The notes: generated by a model from the sequence alone, not told the origin. DNA of 64,000 nucleotides from Plastoroseomonas hellenica (GCF_018129085.1 NZ_JAAGBB010000023.1:56367-120366); one strand, 5' to 3'; positions 43,211 to 52,671 are shown, counted from the first letter of the stretch. Translations and numbers: made by a program.

Positions 43211-44931
43211 CAGAATGGTTCCGGATAGTGCCCCTGGTACATGGTCAGTGGCGGCTTGCCGTCGGGGTCGGTGATCACCTCGATCAGGTTCGGCTTGCCG
43301 GAGGCAAAGGCGGCATCGAGTGCGGCACCCAGATCCTCGCCACGCTCCACGCGCACGCCGGCGATGCCGCAGGCCCGGGCGATCGCCGCGTGGTCCACCT
43401 CCGCGAAGTCGCAGGCGACGGTGTGGTCGCCATACTTCGTGTCCTCCGCATGCTTCTGGAAGCCGAGGATGCCGTTGTTCAGCACCACCACGGTCACCGG
43501 TACCTGCAGGCGGCGCAGCGTCTCCAGCTCCGCCCAGGAATGGCCGAAGCCGCCATCACCGCAGAGGCAGACGACACGCGCATCGGGGGCCGCGACCTGG
43601 GCGCCGATCGCCAGCGGCACGCCCCAGCCGAGGCCGGCGAGGCCCCGCGGGCTCAGGAAGCGCTGACCGGCGCGCTTGGCCGTCATGTAGATGTTGATCC
43701 AGTTGGAGGAGTAGGAGGCGTCGGCCACCATGATGCCGTCGGCCGGCAGGCGCTTGTCGATCTCGGCGGCGACCCGCTCCGGCCGCACCGGCCCGCCGCC
43801 GCGGCTGATGACGCCGGCGATCAGCGCGCGCCAGCCCGCGACCGCGCGGGCGATCTCCGCCTCCACCCGCGGCCGCGCATCGGCGCGTGCCGCGAGGTCC
43901 TGCGCCAGCATCGCCTCGCGCAGCGCGGCCAGCGTCAGCTTCGCGTCGCCCACGAGGCGCAGCGCCTCATAGTTGCGGCCGATCTCGGCGGGATCGGGGT
44001 CGATGTGGATGAAGCGCGCGGTGCGCGGATAGAGCGTCCAGGAATCGGTGCCGTTCTGGTTGGTGCGGTTGCCGACCAGCAGCACCACATCCGCCTGCTC
44101 CACCATCGGCTTCAGGTCGTGGGTGCGCGCGCCGAGGCCCATGGTGTTGCCGACGACGCCGAGCGAGAGCGGATGGTTCTCGTCGACGCCGCCCTTGCCC
44201 ATGAAGGTGGTCGCGACCGGCAGGTGCGCATCCTGCTGCAGTGCGGCCAGCTCCGCCGCGGCGCCGGAGAGATGCACGCCGCCGCCGGCGATGATCAGCG
44301 GGCGCTTCGCGCGGGCGAGCAGCGCAGCGGCCTCGGCAATGCGCGCGGGGTCGGCGAGCGTCCGGTCGAGCGGGAAATGGCCGAGCACGGCGCGGCGCTC
44401 GGACGCGGCGGCGGCCTTCTCCAGCAGCAGGTCGGCGGGCAGCAGCAGCACGGCGGGGCCGGGTCGGCCGGAAGTCGCGGCCGTGAAGGCCATGTCGACG
44501 TAATCCTCCAGCCGGTCGGCGCGGTCGATGCGGCGGACGAACTTCGCCACCGCGTCGAAGAGCCTGATGTGGTCGAGCTCCTGGAAGGCGTTCCGGTCGG
44601 CGGTGTCGCGGTTGACTTCCTGCACCAGCGCGATGACCGGCACGCTCGCCTTCATCGCCTCCGCCAGCGGCGGCACCAGCAGGGTCGCGGCCGGGCCGTT
44701 CTGCGCGGTGACGACACCGACCTTGCGGGAGATGCGGGCGTAGCCGTCGGCCATGGTGCCGCCCATGTTCTCCTGCCGGTAGACGGTCTGGCTGATGCCG
44801 GCATGCGGGGCGGCGAGGTGGAAGGCAGAGGGCAGGCTCTGCCCGAAGGTCGTGGTCACGCCATGCCGCGCGAAGGCTTCCGCGAGGCGCAGGGCGACAT
44901 TCGCATTCGGGGCGGCGGCGGATCCGGGCAT
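43210..44931 (-). CDS. Thiamine-diphosphate-dependent enzyme (acetolactate-synthase-like)
   Basis: 573 residues with the three ThDP domains. The activating glutamate is in VYRQENMGGTMADGY (Glu54), the central domain has RPLIIAGGGVHLSG, and the ThDP site is CLCGDGGFGHSW with a downstream VVVLNN (GDG-x(n)-NN). The family covers carboligases and decarboxylases (acetolactate synthase, benzoylformate and oxalyl-CoA type). No regulatory subunit gene adjoins. With an ADH, an SDR and a Tct importer it could join or cleave a 2-oxoacid derived from the imported carboxylate. Substrate unknown. Confidence 0.9.
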   Translation of the reverse strand: MPGSAAAPNANVALRLAEAFARHGVTTTFGQSLPSAFHLAAPHAGISQTVYRQENMGGTMADGYARISRKVGVVTAQNGPAATLLVPPLAEAMKASVPVIALVQEVNRDTADRNAFQELDHIRLFDAVAKFVRRIDRADRLEDYVDMAFTAATSGRPGPAVLLLPADLLLEKAAAASERRAVLGHFPLDRTLADPARIAEAAALLARAKRPLIIAGGGVHLSGAAAELAALQQDAHLPVATTFMGKGGVDENHPLSLGVVGNTMGLGARTHDLKPMVEQADVVLLVGNRTNQNGTDSWTLYPRTARFIHIDPDPAEIGRNYEALRLVGDAKLTLAALREAMLAQDLAARADARPRVEAEIARAVAGWRALIAGVISRGGGPVRPERVAAEIDKRLPADGIMVADASYSSNWINIYMTAKRAGQRFLSPRGLAGLGWGVPLAIGAQVAAPDARVVCLCGDGGFGHSWAELETLRRLQVPVTVVVLNNGILGFQKHAEDTKYGDHTVACDFAEVDHAAIARACGIAGVRVERGEDLGAALDAAFASGKPNLIEVITDPDGKPPLTMYQGHYPEPF

Positions 44932-44964
44932 CGGGCGTGTCCTCGTGGATTTGTTGTATTGGTA

Positions 44965-44978
44965 TTTGCTATAGCAAA
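44965..44978. promoter_or_regulatory. Perfect palindrome in ThDP/GntR divergent promoter
   Basis: TTTGCTATAGCAAA is a perfect 14-bp palindrome midway between the leftward ThDP operon (start 44931) and the rightward GntR gene (start 45029). It is the natural operator of this regulator. Confidence 0.6.
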
Positions 44979-45028
44979 CTGCAAAGCGCTTGACCGGTCA
45001 ACCCTGCCCCGCGAGACTCCCCGCCTGC

Positions 45029-45751
45029 ATGGACATGGACAGCTCCCTCGGCCCCGTCGACCGCGAGGAGACCCTCGCGGAGAAGGTGTACCGGCGCCTG
45101 CGCGACGCCCTGGTGGGCGGGCGGCTGGTGCCTGGCCAGAAGCTGGTGCACCGGATGCTGGCGGCCGATCTCGGGGTCAGTCCGACGCCCGTCCGGGAAG
45201 CGCTGCTGCGCCTGGTCTCGGAAGGCGCGCTGGAGCTCGATGCGCGCGGCATCGCCTGGGTGCCGCGGCTCGCGGTCGACCGCTACGACGAGATCATGGA
45301 CCTCCGCGTCGAGCTGGAAGGGCGCGCCGCTGCGCGCGCGGCGCTGCTGGCCGCGCCGGCGGACGTGGAGGCGCTGCGCGGCATCCAGGTGCGGCTCATG
45401 CAGGGGCGCCGGGCGAAGGACATGCGCGTGGTGCTTGAGGAGAATGAGCGCTTCCACTTCGGCGTCATCGCCATCGCGCGCATGCCCGTGCTGCAGCGGG
45501 TGGTGGAAAGCCTCTGGGTGCAGGTCGGGCCGACCATCAGCCTGCTGATCGCGGTGCCGCGTCCCGTGGCGCCCGAGGATCATCCGCACGAGGCCTGGCT
45601 GCGCGCGCTGGCGACGCATGATCCGGAAGGCGCACGCGCGGCGCTGGAGCGGGATCTGCGCGAGCATGCCGCGATGCTGCGCCCGTTGCTGGCGGAAGCA
45701 CCGCCGGCCGAGGCGGCGCTGCGCGCGCCGCGGCGGGCGGCGGCGGGATAG
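45029..45751 (+). CDS. GntR family regulator (FadR/FCD subfamily)
   Basis: 240 residues. Winged helix VYRRLRDALVGGRLVPGQKL then MLAADLGVSPTPVREALLRL (about residues 22-66), followed by the all-helical FCD effector domain RYDEIMDLRVELEGRAAARA, NERFHFGVIAIA and HPHEAWLRALATHDPEGARA, with metal-binding Asp/His positions. The ATG 45029 has no obvious ribosome site, so initiation may be from a leaderless message; a TTG at 44990 is an alternative. It is divergent from the ThDP/Tct operon. Effector unknown, likely a carboxylate. Confidence 0.88.
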   Translation: MDMDSSLGPVDREETLAEKVYRRLRDALVGGRLVPGQKLVHRMLAADLGVSPTPVREALLRLVSEGALELDARGIAWVPRLAVDRYDEIMDLRVELEGRAAARAALLAAPADVEALRGIQVRLMQGRRAKDMRVVLEENERFHFGVIAIARMPVLQRVVESLWVQVGPTISLLIAVPRPVAPEDHPHEAWLRALATHDPEGARAALERDLREHAAMLRPLLAEAPPAEAALRAPRRAAAG

Positions 45752-45753
45752 GG

Positions 45754-45784
45754 CCGGCCCGGGAACCTCGCCTGCCGGTTTTTT
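45754..45784 (+). terminator. Terminator after GntR gene
   Basis: CCGGC and GCCGG pair around 15 bases and are followed by TTTTTT. The stem is short but the T run is clear. It lies just past the GntR stop. Confidence 0.5.
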
Positions 45785-45855
45785 CGTGCACGCATGTCAC
45801 AGGCGCCTATCCCGTCTCGTCATGGGGTCGGAGACCAACGAAAGGGACCCTGCCC

Positions 45856-46323
45856 ATGATGGCCAAGCTCAACCCCTTTGCCGCCGCGCCGGCGCTCATG
45901 AAGACCTGGATGAGCAGCTCCCGCGCCTTCGTCGACAGCGTCGAGCCCGGCCTGGCCGAGCTCGTGGAGATCCGCGTCTCGCAGATCAATGGCTGCGCGA
46001 ACTGCCTCAACATGCACATGGCCTGGGCGCGGGAACGGGGAGAGAGCCAGCAGCGCCTCGACCTGCTCCCGGCCTGGCGCGAGGCGCCTTGCTACACCGC
46101 GCGCGAGCGCGCGGCGCTCGGCTGGGCGGAAGCCCTGACGCGCCTGTCGGAAGGCCACCAGCACGAGGCCGCCCATGAAGCGCTCCGGGCGCAGTTCAGC
46201 GAGGAGGAGCAGGTGAAGCTCACCTTGGCGATCAACGCCATCAACGGCTGGAACCGCCTCGCCGTCGGCTTCGGCCTCTGGGTCGAGCCGGAGGAGGCAA
46301 GGGCGGCGCAGAAAGCGGCCTGA
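45856..46323 (+). CDS. Carboxymuconolactone decarboxylase/AhpD-like protein
   Basis: 155 residues. The AhpD-type active site is NGCANCLNMHMAWARERGES (Cys-x-x-Cys with a following His), preceded by LAELVEIRVSQI. The redox pair suggests a peroxidase-linked role rather than lactone decarboxylation. The upstream base run AAGGGA carries the ribosome site of ATG 45856 or the next ATG codon. No partner gene is adjacent. Confidence 0.86.
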   Translation: MMAKLNPFAAAPALMKTWMSSSRAFVDSVEPGLAELVEIRVSQINGCANCLNMHMAWARERGESQQRLDLLPAWREAPCYTARERAALGWAEALTRLSEGHQHEAAHEALRAQFSEEEQVKLTLAINAINGWNRLAVGFGLWVEPEEARAAQKAA

Positions 46324-46480
46324 GGGAACGAAGGTTGCGCGAGGGCCGATCGGGCCTAGACCTGTCCGCAGGATGTCGATCGGTCCAGGCCCGCGTGCAT
46401 CGCCGCCATGCGACACGCGGGTCTGGCCGTCGCGGCGCAGGCGCCTATCGTGCATCGTCCCGGCAGATGGACGACCGCCC

Positions 46481-47743
46481 GTGAGCCAGAACACCGAAGC
46501 CGCCGCCGCGGCGCCCGCGCCCTCCAGCGCCGCCAGCACGACCACCTTCGCGGTGATCCTCTCGCTCAGCTTCTGCCACCTGCTCAACGACATGATGCAG
46601 TCGCTGGTGCCGGCCCTCTATCCGCTGCTGAAGACCAACTATGGCCTCGATTTCGGGCAGGTCGGGCTGATCACGCTCGCCTTCCAGTGCACCGCCTCGC
46701 TGCTGCAGCCGGTGGTCGGGATCTACACCGACCGCCATCCCTGGCCCTATTCGCTGCCGGTCGGCATGAGCTCGACCCTGATCGGGCTGCTGCTGCTGGC
46801 GCAGGCGCATTCCTACCCGGTGATCCTGCTGGCCGCGGCGCTGATCGGCATCGGCTCCGCCGTCTTCCACCCGGAAGCCTCGCGGGTCGCGCGGCTTGCC
46901 TCCGGCGGGCGCTACGGGCTGGCGCAGTCGCTGTTCCAGGTCGGCGGCAATACCGGCTCCGCCGCCGGGCCGCTGCTCGCCGCCTTCATCGTGGTGCCGA
47001 GCGGGCAGGGGAGCCTGTTCTGGTTCTCGGGCGTCGCGCTGCTCGCGATGCTGATCCTGATGCAGGTCGGCGCCTGGTATGCGCGCAACCGCGTCGGCCA
47101 CGGCGGCACGCGGGGCCGGAGCGGCGCGGCTGGGCACGGGCTGTCGCGCGGCCGGGTCGCGGCCGCGATCCTGGTGCTGGTGGCGCTGCTCTTCTCGAAG
47201 AACGTCTATACCGCGAGCCTGAGCTCCTACTTCACCTTCTATCTGATCGACCGCTTCGCGCTGTCGGTGCAGGCGGCACAGGTCATCCTGTTTGTCTTCC
47301 TGGGCTCGCTCGCCGTCGGCACGCTGCTCGGCGGCTTCGTCGGCGACCGGGTCGGGCGCCTGCCGGTGATCTGGTTCTCGATTCTCGGCGCGCTGCCCTT
47401 CACGCTGGCGCTGCCCTACGCGAACCTCTTCTGGACGGTGGTGCTGTCGGTGGCGATCGCGCTGATCATGGCCTCCGCCTTCTCGGCGATCCTGGTCTAT
47501 GCGCAGGACCTGCTGCCGGGGAAGGTCGGCCTGGTGGCCGGCGTGTTCTTCGGCTTCTCCTTCGGGCTCGGCGGCCTCGGCGCCGCGGCGCTTGGCGAGC
47601 TCGCGGACCTCACGAGCATCGCGACCGTCTACCAGGTCTGCTCCTACCTGCCGCTGCTGGGGCTGCTGACCGTGTTCCTGCCGCGCCTGCGGGAGCCACC
47701 ACGGCCGACGGCGGCACCGGCGGCCGCGAAGCAGGCGGCCTGA
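46481..47743 (+). CDS. MFS transporter, FSR (fosmidomycin resistance) type
   Basis: About 420 residues with twelve membrane helices. The sequence CHLLNDMMQSLVPALYPLLK, then GIYTDRHPWPYSLPVGM, GSAVFHPEASRVARLASGGR and GGNTGSAAGPLLA are landmarks of the FSR family of drug exporters. The C-half has GGFVGDRVGRLPVIWFSILG. A GTG at 46481 is taken as start; an ATG at 46373 would add 36 Arg/Pro-rich residues of poor quality. Function as exporter is a family-based guess. Confidence 0.86.
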   Translation: MSQNTEAAAAAPAPSSAASTTTFAVILSLSFCHLLNDMMQSLVPALYPLLKTNYGLDFGQVGLITLAFQCTASLLQPVVGIYTDRHPWPYSLPVGMSSTLIGLLLLAQAHSYPVILLAAALIGIGSAVFHPEASRVARLASGGRYGLAQSLFQVGGNTGSAAGPLLAAFIVVPSGQGSLFWFSGVALLAMLILMQVGAWYARNRVGHGGTRGRSGAAGHGLSRGRVAAAILVLVALLFSKNVYTASLSSYFTFYLIDRFALSVQAAQVILFVFLGSLAVGTLLGGFVGDRVGRLPVIWFSILGALPFTLALPYANLFWTVVLSVAIALIMASAFSAILVYAQDLLPGKVGLVAGVFFGFSFGLGGLGAAALGELADLTSIATVYQVCSYLPLLGLLTVFLPRLREPPRPTAAPAAAKQAA

Positions 47744-47753
47744 TGGCAGCGTC

Positions 47754-48575
47754 TCAGGCGGTTCCCTTCACCGCCCAGGCGCGGGCGGCGAGGGGAATGC
47801 TGCCGTCCGGCGCTGCGGGCAGGGATGCGCGCAGTCGCTCCCGCAGCGCGGCGCGGCGATCCTCGTCGAGCGCCATGCAATAGCCGGGCGCCGGCGCCTG
47901 ACCGCTGAGGAAGGGCGTCCAGTAGTCGTCGAAGCTCCGGAACAGCGTCGGCACGGTGATGGCGGTCACCGTGACGGTGCCGATCCCGGCGCCTTCGAAC
48001 AGCGCGCGCAGCGGATCGGGCCGGCAGAGCGGGAAGCGCCGCCCCTCGTCCTTCTCGGCCGCCGCCGGATCGAGATCGATGGCGGCATCCCAGAAGCGGC
48101 GCATCATCTGCATGCCCTCGGCGTAGTCCCAGACATAGGCCGCGACCGTTGCGCCGGGTCGGGCGGCGCGGCGCAGTTCCGCGGCGGCCCGCGCCTGGTC
48201 CGGCACGAAGTTCAGCACCAGGCCGCTGACAACAGCGTCGAAACCCGCATCCGGCACCGGCAGGGCCTGGGCATCGCCAAGCCGGAACTCGGCCCGCGGA
48301 TTGGTCACCTGGCGCCGTGCATGCGCCAAGAAGCCTTCGGAGGGATCGATGCCGAGCACCGCGGCGGGTGCCTGCCGGTCGAGGATCGCCTGGCTCAGCG
48401 CGCCGGTGCCGCAGCCGACATCGAGCCATGCGGCGCCCGCCGGCACGCCGAGCCAGGCGAGGAACTCGGCCGCCACCAGGCGACTCCAGCGTCCGACATA
48501 GGGTTCGTAGAGATCGCCCGCCGCCCAGACGTCAGCCCGGCCGATGGCCTGGTTCGGGTCGTCCTTGGCCGTCAT
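47754..48575 (-). CDS. Class I SAM-dependent methyltransferase
   Basis: 273 residues. Motif I WLDVGCGTGALSQAIL, VLGIDPSEGFLAHAR, GDAQALPVPDAGFDAVVSGL and the later RPGATVAAYVWDYAEGMQMM match the UbiE/COQ5-type methyltransferases. CAGGAGA precedes the ATG. Its 5' end overlaps the C-terminal 44 bases of the leftward DUF763 gene, so the two are one transcript. Substrate unknown. Confidence 0.88.
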   Translation of the reverse strand: MTAKDDPNQAIGRADVWAAGDLYEPYVGRWSRLVAAEFLAWLGVPAGAAWLDVGCGTGALSQAILDRQAPAAVLGIDPSEGFLAHARRQVTNPRAEFRLGDAQALPVPDAGFDAVVSGLVLNFVPDQARAAAELRRAARPGATVAAYVWDYAEGMQMMRRFWDAAIDLDPAAAEKDEGRRFPLCRPDPLRALFEGAGIGTVTVTAITVPTLFRSFDDYWTPFLSGQAPAPGYCMALDEDRRAALRERLRASLPAAPDGSIPLAARAWAVKGTA

Positions 48576-49893
48576 CGCGCGTCTCCTGGGAGCGGGCCGA
48601 AGCCGCCGGAGTGTGATGGCTTCCGCGGCGGTGCGCCAGCGTCGCCTGGGCGGCGGAGGGCGGTGCCGGCTCCCAGCCGAAGACGCTGCGGCCGCCATAC
48701 TCGTGGGAGCGGCGCCGCTCCTCACCGACATGGTCCGGCAGGCTCGGGCCGGTGGCATGGCGCTCCAATCGGCGGGTCTGATCGTCGAGGCGGCGGATCG
48801 CCTCCAGCCTTTCGTCGTTGCCGAGTTTCGCCTGGTCGATCGCCGATTTCAGCACGGTGATCGTCTGGTCGTAGACCTTGGTCGGCACCGGAAAGGGATG
48901 CCGGTCCTTGCCGCCATGGCTGAGCGAGAAGCGCGCGGGATCGGCGAAGCGGCAGGGGGTGCCATGCACCACCTCGGCCACCATCGCGAGCGATCGCACG
49001 GTGCGGGCGCCGACGCCCGGCACCAGCAGCAGCTCCGTGAAATCGGTCGGGCCGCGATCCGCCGCCGCGGCCAGCGCGCCATGCAGCCGGCGCAGCATCA
49101 CATCCTTTGGCCTGACGTCGTGATGCGCCGGCATGACGAGGTGCGGCAGCAACGATTGCTGCGGCGCCGGCGGCGCGGGCGGCACGCCATCGAGTGCCGC
49201 CGCCTCGCGCAGGATGCCATCCGGCCCGATATCCTGGAGCAGCGCGAGCTGGCCGCGGCGCGAGGCTTCCGCCCGATGATCGGTCAGGTTGACGATCACG
49301 CCCTGACCGTGGCCCTCGATCGCCGCATGCGGCGCCGCGACGAAGCTCGTCAGGCCCTCGGATAGCCAGTGATAGCGGCGCGCATAGCGGGTCGCGTCGT
49401 TCATGCCCTGCTGCACCACCACCCAGGTGCCGTCATCGGCGACGATGAAGCCATGGAGATAGAGGTCGAAGCCGTCCTGGACGGCGGCGCTGTCGACCTT
49501 GGCGACGAGACGGCTGGCCTGCGCGAGTGCCGCGCCATCGAAGCCGACGCGCTCGCCGATCGCGATGAGCTCCTGCGGCGTCTGCCGCGAATGGCTGCCG
49601 CGGCCGCCGCAGACATGGAGGCCGAGCTCACCGGCGAGCGGCTGCAACCCGCGCTTCAGCGCGCCGATGACCGAGGTGGTGATGCCGGAGGAATGCCAGT
49701 CCATGCCCATGACGGCGCCGAAGGACTGGAACCAGAAGGGATGCGCCAGCCGGCGCAGGAACTCGTCGCGGCCGTAGTGGTGGATGATGGCCTCGGCGAT
49801 CACGGCGCCGAGCCGTGCCATGCGCTGGCCGAGCCAGGCCGGCACCCGTCCATGGTGCAAAGGCAGGTCGGCGCTGCCGGCGCGTCGGGCCAC
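48532..49893 (-). CDS. DUF763 domain protein
   Basis: 453 residues. DUF763 landmarks are GSADLPLHHGRVPAWLGQRM at the N-terminus, LGLHVCGGRGSHSRQTPQEL, VVVQQGMNDATRYARRYHWL and a helix-hairpin-helix-like LLLVPGVGARTVRSLAMVAE segment near residue 300, which would bind DNA. The C-terminal 60 residues are Arg/Ser-rich. The start is taken as GTG 49893 with GGAGAA just upstream; ATG 49932 would add 13 residues. The family is uncharacterised; a DNA-related role follows from the HhH only. It overlaps the methyltransferase gene by 44 bases. Confidence 0.82.
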   Translation of the reverse strand: MARRAGSADLPLHHGRVPAWLGQRMARLGAVIAEAIIHHYGRDEFLRRLAHPFWFQSFGAVMGMDWHSSGITTSVIGALKRGLQPLAGELGLHVCGGRGSHSRQTPQELIAIGERVGFDGAALAQASRLVAKVDSAAVQDGFDLYLHGFIVADDGTWVVVQQGMNDATRYARRYHWLSEGLTSFVAAPHAAIEGHGQGVIVNLTDHRAEASRRGQLALLQDIGPDGILREAAALDGVPPAPPAPQQSLLPHLVMPAHHDVRPKDVMLRRLHGALAAAADRGPTDFTELLLVPGVGARTVRSLAMVAEVVHGTPCRFADPARFSLSHGGKDRHPFPVPTKVYDQTITVLKSAIDQAKLGNDERLEAIRRLDDQTRRLERHATGPSLPDHVGEERRRSHEYGGRSVFGWEPAPPSAAQATLAHRRGSHHTPAASARSQETRDDGQGRPEPGHRPG

Positions 49894-50070
49894 GGGCTTC
49901 TCCGGAACAGAATGGCAACATGCTTCTAGCATGCCGCCTGGCGGCTCGCGACCCGGTTCCGCCCATGGCATGGATACTGCTTGATCTGCCGCGCCCGATC
50001 CTTCCCATGATGGGGCCGCCGCGCCGCACGCGGATGCGGCCTTGCCTTCCGCCACAGGAGATTTGCCAGC

Positions 50071-51663
50071 ATGCGTCGTCGTTCCCTCATGATCGCCGCC
50101 GGCGCAGGCGTCGCATCTTCGCTGGCGGGCCCGTCGCTGGTGCGCGCGCAATCGGCGAGCACGTTGCGCTTCACCCCGCAGCAGGACCTGGTGACGCTCG
50201 ATCCCGTCACCACCACCGCCTATGCCAGCCGCAACCACGGCTACATGGTCTTCGACACGCTCTACGGCATGGACGCCAATTTCCAGGCGACGCCGCAGAT
50301 GGTCGATGGCCACCGCATCGAGGATGACGGCAAGCGCTGGGACCTGACCTTGCGCGAAGGCCTGCTGTTCCACGACGGCGAGCGCGTGCTCGCGCGCGAC
50401 TGCGTCGCGAGCCTGAAGCGCTGGGCGAAGCGCGATCCCTTCGGCGGCATGCTGATGGAAGCCACCGAGGAGCTCTCCGCGCCCGACGACCGCACCATCC
50501 GCTTCCGCCTGAAGCATCCCTTCCCGCTGCTGCCGATCGCGCTCGGCAAGGCCTCGGTGCCGGTCTGTGCGATGATGCCGGCACGGCTCGCGGAGACCGA
50601 TCCCTATCGCCAGGTGCCGGAGCTGATCGGCAGCGGCCCCTTTCGCTACAAGGCGGATGAGCGCGTGTCGGGATCCCTCAATGTCTACACCAAGTTCGAA
50701 GGCTACGTGCCGCGTCGCGACGGTGCGCTCGCCTGGACCTCGGGCCCGAAGGTCGTGCATTTCGACCGCGTCGAATGGCGCGTGATGCCGGATGCCTCGA
50801 CCGCCACATCCGCGCTGCTCGCGGGTGAGGCGGATTGGCAGGAATACGCCTATCACGACCAGCTCCCGCTCATGCGGCGCTCGCGCAACGTGCGGGTGCA
50901 GGTGCTGGACCGCACCGGCTTCGTCGGCCAGTTGCAGGTCAACCATCTGCAGGCGCCGTTCAACAATCCGGAGATCCGGCGCGCCCTCTGGGGCGCGATC
51001 GACCAGACATCCACCATGCAGGCGCTGGTCGGGCCGCAGGAGACGAGCCTCTTCCACGTGCCGCTCGGCTATTTCTGCCCCGGCACGCCGATGGCCTCCA
51101 CCGACGGCCTCGCGCCGCTCACAGCCCCCCGCGACTACGGGCGCACCAAGGAAGCGCTGCGCGCCGCTGGCTATCGCGGGGAGACGGTGCTGCTGATGGT
51201 GCCCTCGACCTCCTCGGGGTCGCTCGCGATGGGCACGGTCGCGGCGGACTCGCTGAAGCAGGCGGGGCTGAATGTCGAGGTCTACACGGTCGAGTTCAAC
51301 GCCATGCTTCAGCGCCGCAACCGCAAGGGCCCGGTCGCGGAAGGCGGCTGGAGCGCCTTTGTCACCAACTGGGCGGGCATGGACTGGCTGAATCCGGCCG
51401 GGCACATCGCGCTGCGCGGCGCCGGCGAGGCGGGCTATGCCGGCTGGGCCACCATCCCGCGGCTCGAGGAATTGCGCAGCACCTGGTTCACGGCACCCGA
51501 CCTCGCCGCGCAGCAGACGATCTGCCGCGAGATGCAGGCCGTGGCGCTGCAGGAGGTGCCCTATTACCCGCTCGGCCAATACCTGCAGCCGACCGCCTTC
51601 CGGAGCAACCTCACCGGCGTGCTGGACGGCTTCGCGACCTTCTGGAACCTGCGCCGGAGCTGA
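50071..51663 (+). CDS. ABC-type peptide/nickel-family substrate-binding protein (SBP_bac_5)
   Basis: 530 residues. A twin-arginine leader (RRRSLMIAAGAGVASSLAGP) precedes the family sequence STLRFTPQQDLVTLDPVTTT, DGKRWDLTLREGLLFHDGER, ELIGSGPFRYK and VNHLQAPFNNPEIRRALWGA. No permease or ATPase gene follows, so it is an orphan. A C-terminal scrap of a closely similar gene lies at 54493-54552. AGGAG lies upstream of the ATG. Ligand unknown; oligopeptides, opines or sugars are possible. Confidence 0.9.
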   Translation: MRRRSLMIAAGAGVASSLAGPSLVRAQSASTLRFTPQQDLVTLDPVTTTAYASRNHGYMVFDTLYGMDANFQATPQMVDGHRIEDDGKRWDLTLREGLLFHDGERVLARDCVASLKRWAKRDPFGGMLMEATEELSAPDDRTIRFRLKHPFPLLPIALGKASVPVCAMMPARLAETDPYRQVPELIGSGPFRYKADERVSGSLNVYTKFEGYVPRRDGALAWTSGPKVVHFDRVEWRVMPDASTATSALLAGEADWQEYAYHDQLPLMRRSRNVRVQVLDRTGFVGQLQVNHLQAPFNNPEIRRALWGAIDQTSTMQALVGPQETSLFHVPLGYFCPGTPMASTDGLAPLTAPRDYGRTKEALRAAGYRGETVLLMVPSTSSGSLAMGTVAADSLKQAGLNVEVYTVEFNAMLQRRNRKGPVAEGGWSAFVTNWAGMDWLNPAGHIALRGAGEAGYAGWATIPRLEELRSTWFTAPDLAAQQTICREMQAVALQEVPYYPLGQYLQPTAFRSNLTGVLDGFATFWNLRRS

Positions 51664-51679
51664 GGGCGAGGCCGCCTGC

Positions 51680-52648
51680 TCATGGTCGCAGGAGCACGCG
51701 GCCGAAGGCCTGGCGGCTCAGGACATGGCGATGGGCATCCGCGGCCTCGGACAGGGGGAAGACCCTGTCGATGATGACCCGCAACTCGCCACGCGCGACC
51801 TGATCGAGGAGCTGCTGCACCATCGCATGCACGCGCGCATGCTCCCGGTCGAGAAGGGTCGGGAAATAGACGCCGTGCAAGCTGTTGCCGCGGCGCCAGA
51901 GCGACACGGGGTCCAAGCCTTCCGCATCGCGGCCGGAGACGCCGACCGTGATCGCCCGTCCACGCCAGGCGAGGGCTTCGATGCTGCGGGCCAGGTTGCG
52001 GCCGGCGATGCTGTCGATCACCAGATCGACGCCCCTGCCGTCCGTGTGCCGGCGCGCGACTTCGACGAAATCGTCGCTGCGGTAGTCGATGCCGAGATCC
52101 GTGCCGAATGGCCGGAGCAGGTCGAGCCTCGCCGCGCCCGATGCCGTTGCGAATACCCTGGCGCCCGCGCGCTTGGCGAGCTGAATCGCCGCAAGCCCCA
52201 AGGCACCGGCGCCGGCATGGATCAGGACGGTTTCCCCAGCCTGGAGGCGGCCGAATGCGAACAGGCATTCATGCGCGGTTCCCCAGGCGACGGGAACCGC
52301 GGCCGCTTGGTCGATATCCATGCCGTCGGGCAGGACCCAGGTATCGCCTGCGGGCGCCGCGGCGAGTTCGGCATGCGAACCCCAGTCCAGGATCGCCACC
52401 ACTTTCTGGCCGATGCGGCGACCCCGGACTTCCTCCCCGACCGCGACGATGGTGCCGGCGCATTGGTAGCCGACGATATGGGGGATGTGGGCGAGGGGGC
52501 GGATCTCCCGGTTGATGAGGTCGCCGCCTTCGACGGAGACGCTTGCGACCTGGATGACGACATCCTCCGCGCCGCAATCCGGCGCCGGGACATCCTCGTA
52601 CCGGAACACCTCCGGGCCGCCATTGGCGTAGTAGACTGCTGCTTTCAC
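51680..52648 (-). CDS. Zinc-independent quinone oxidoreductase-like MDR protein
   Basis: 322 residues. N-terminal GroES-like domain (MKAAVYYANGGPEVFRYEDV), no zinc ligands, and a cofactor loop HAGAGALGLAAIQLAKRAGA typical of NADPH:quinone reductases. It starts with GTG 52648, with AGGAG upstream, 23 bases after the NTF2-like gene, so they form one transcript probably controlled by the MarR motif at 53182. It may reduce quinones or electrophiles. Confidence 0.87.
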   Translation of the reverse strand: MKAAVYYANGGPEVFRYEDVPAPDCGAEDVVIQVASVSVEGGDLINREIRPLAHIPHIVGYQCAGTIVAVGEEVRGRRIGQKVVAILDWGSHAELAAAPAGDTWVLPDGMDIDQAAAVPVAWGTAHECLFAFGRLQAGETVLIHAGAGALGLAAIQLAKRAGARVFATASGAARLDLLRPFGTDLGIDYRSDDFVEVARRHTDGRGVDLVIDSIAGRNLARSIEALAWRGRAITVGVSGRDAEGLDPVSLWRRGNSLHGVYFPTLLDREHARVHAMVQQLLDQVARGELRVIIDRVFPLSEAADAHRHVLSRQAFGRVLLRP

Positions 52649-52671
52649 GGGTTGCTCCTGCGCTGTCGCGG

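Noticed and set aside
49894..51579. N-terminal extension of about 560 residues to the DUF763 protein.
   Set aside because: It is antisense to the peptide-binding protein gene, and DUF763 begins at GSADLPLHHG right after 49893.
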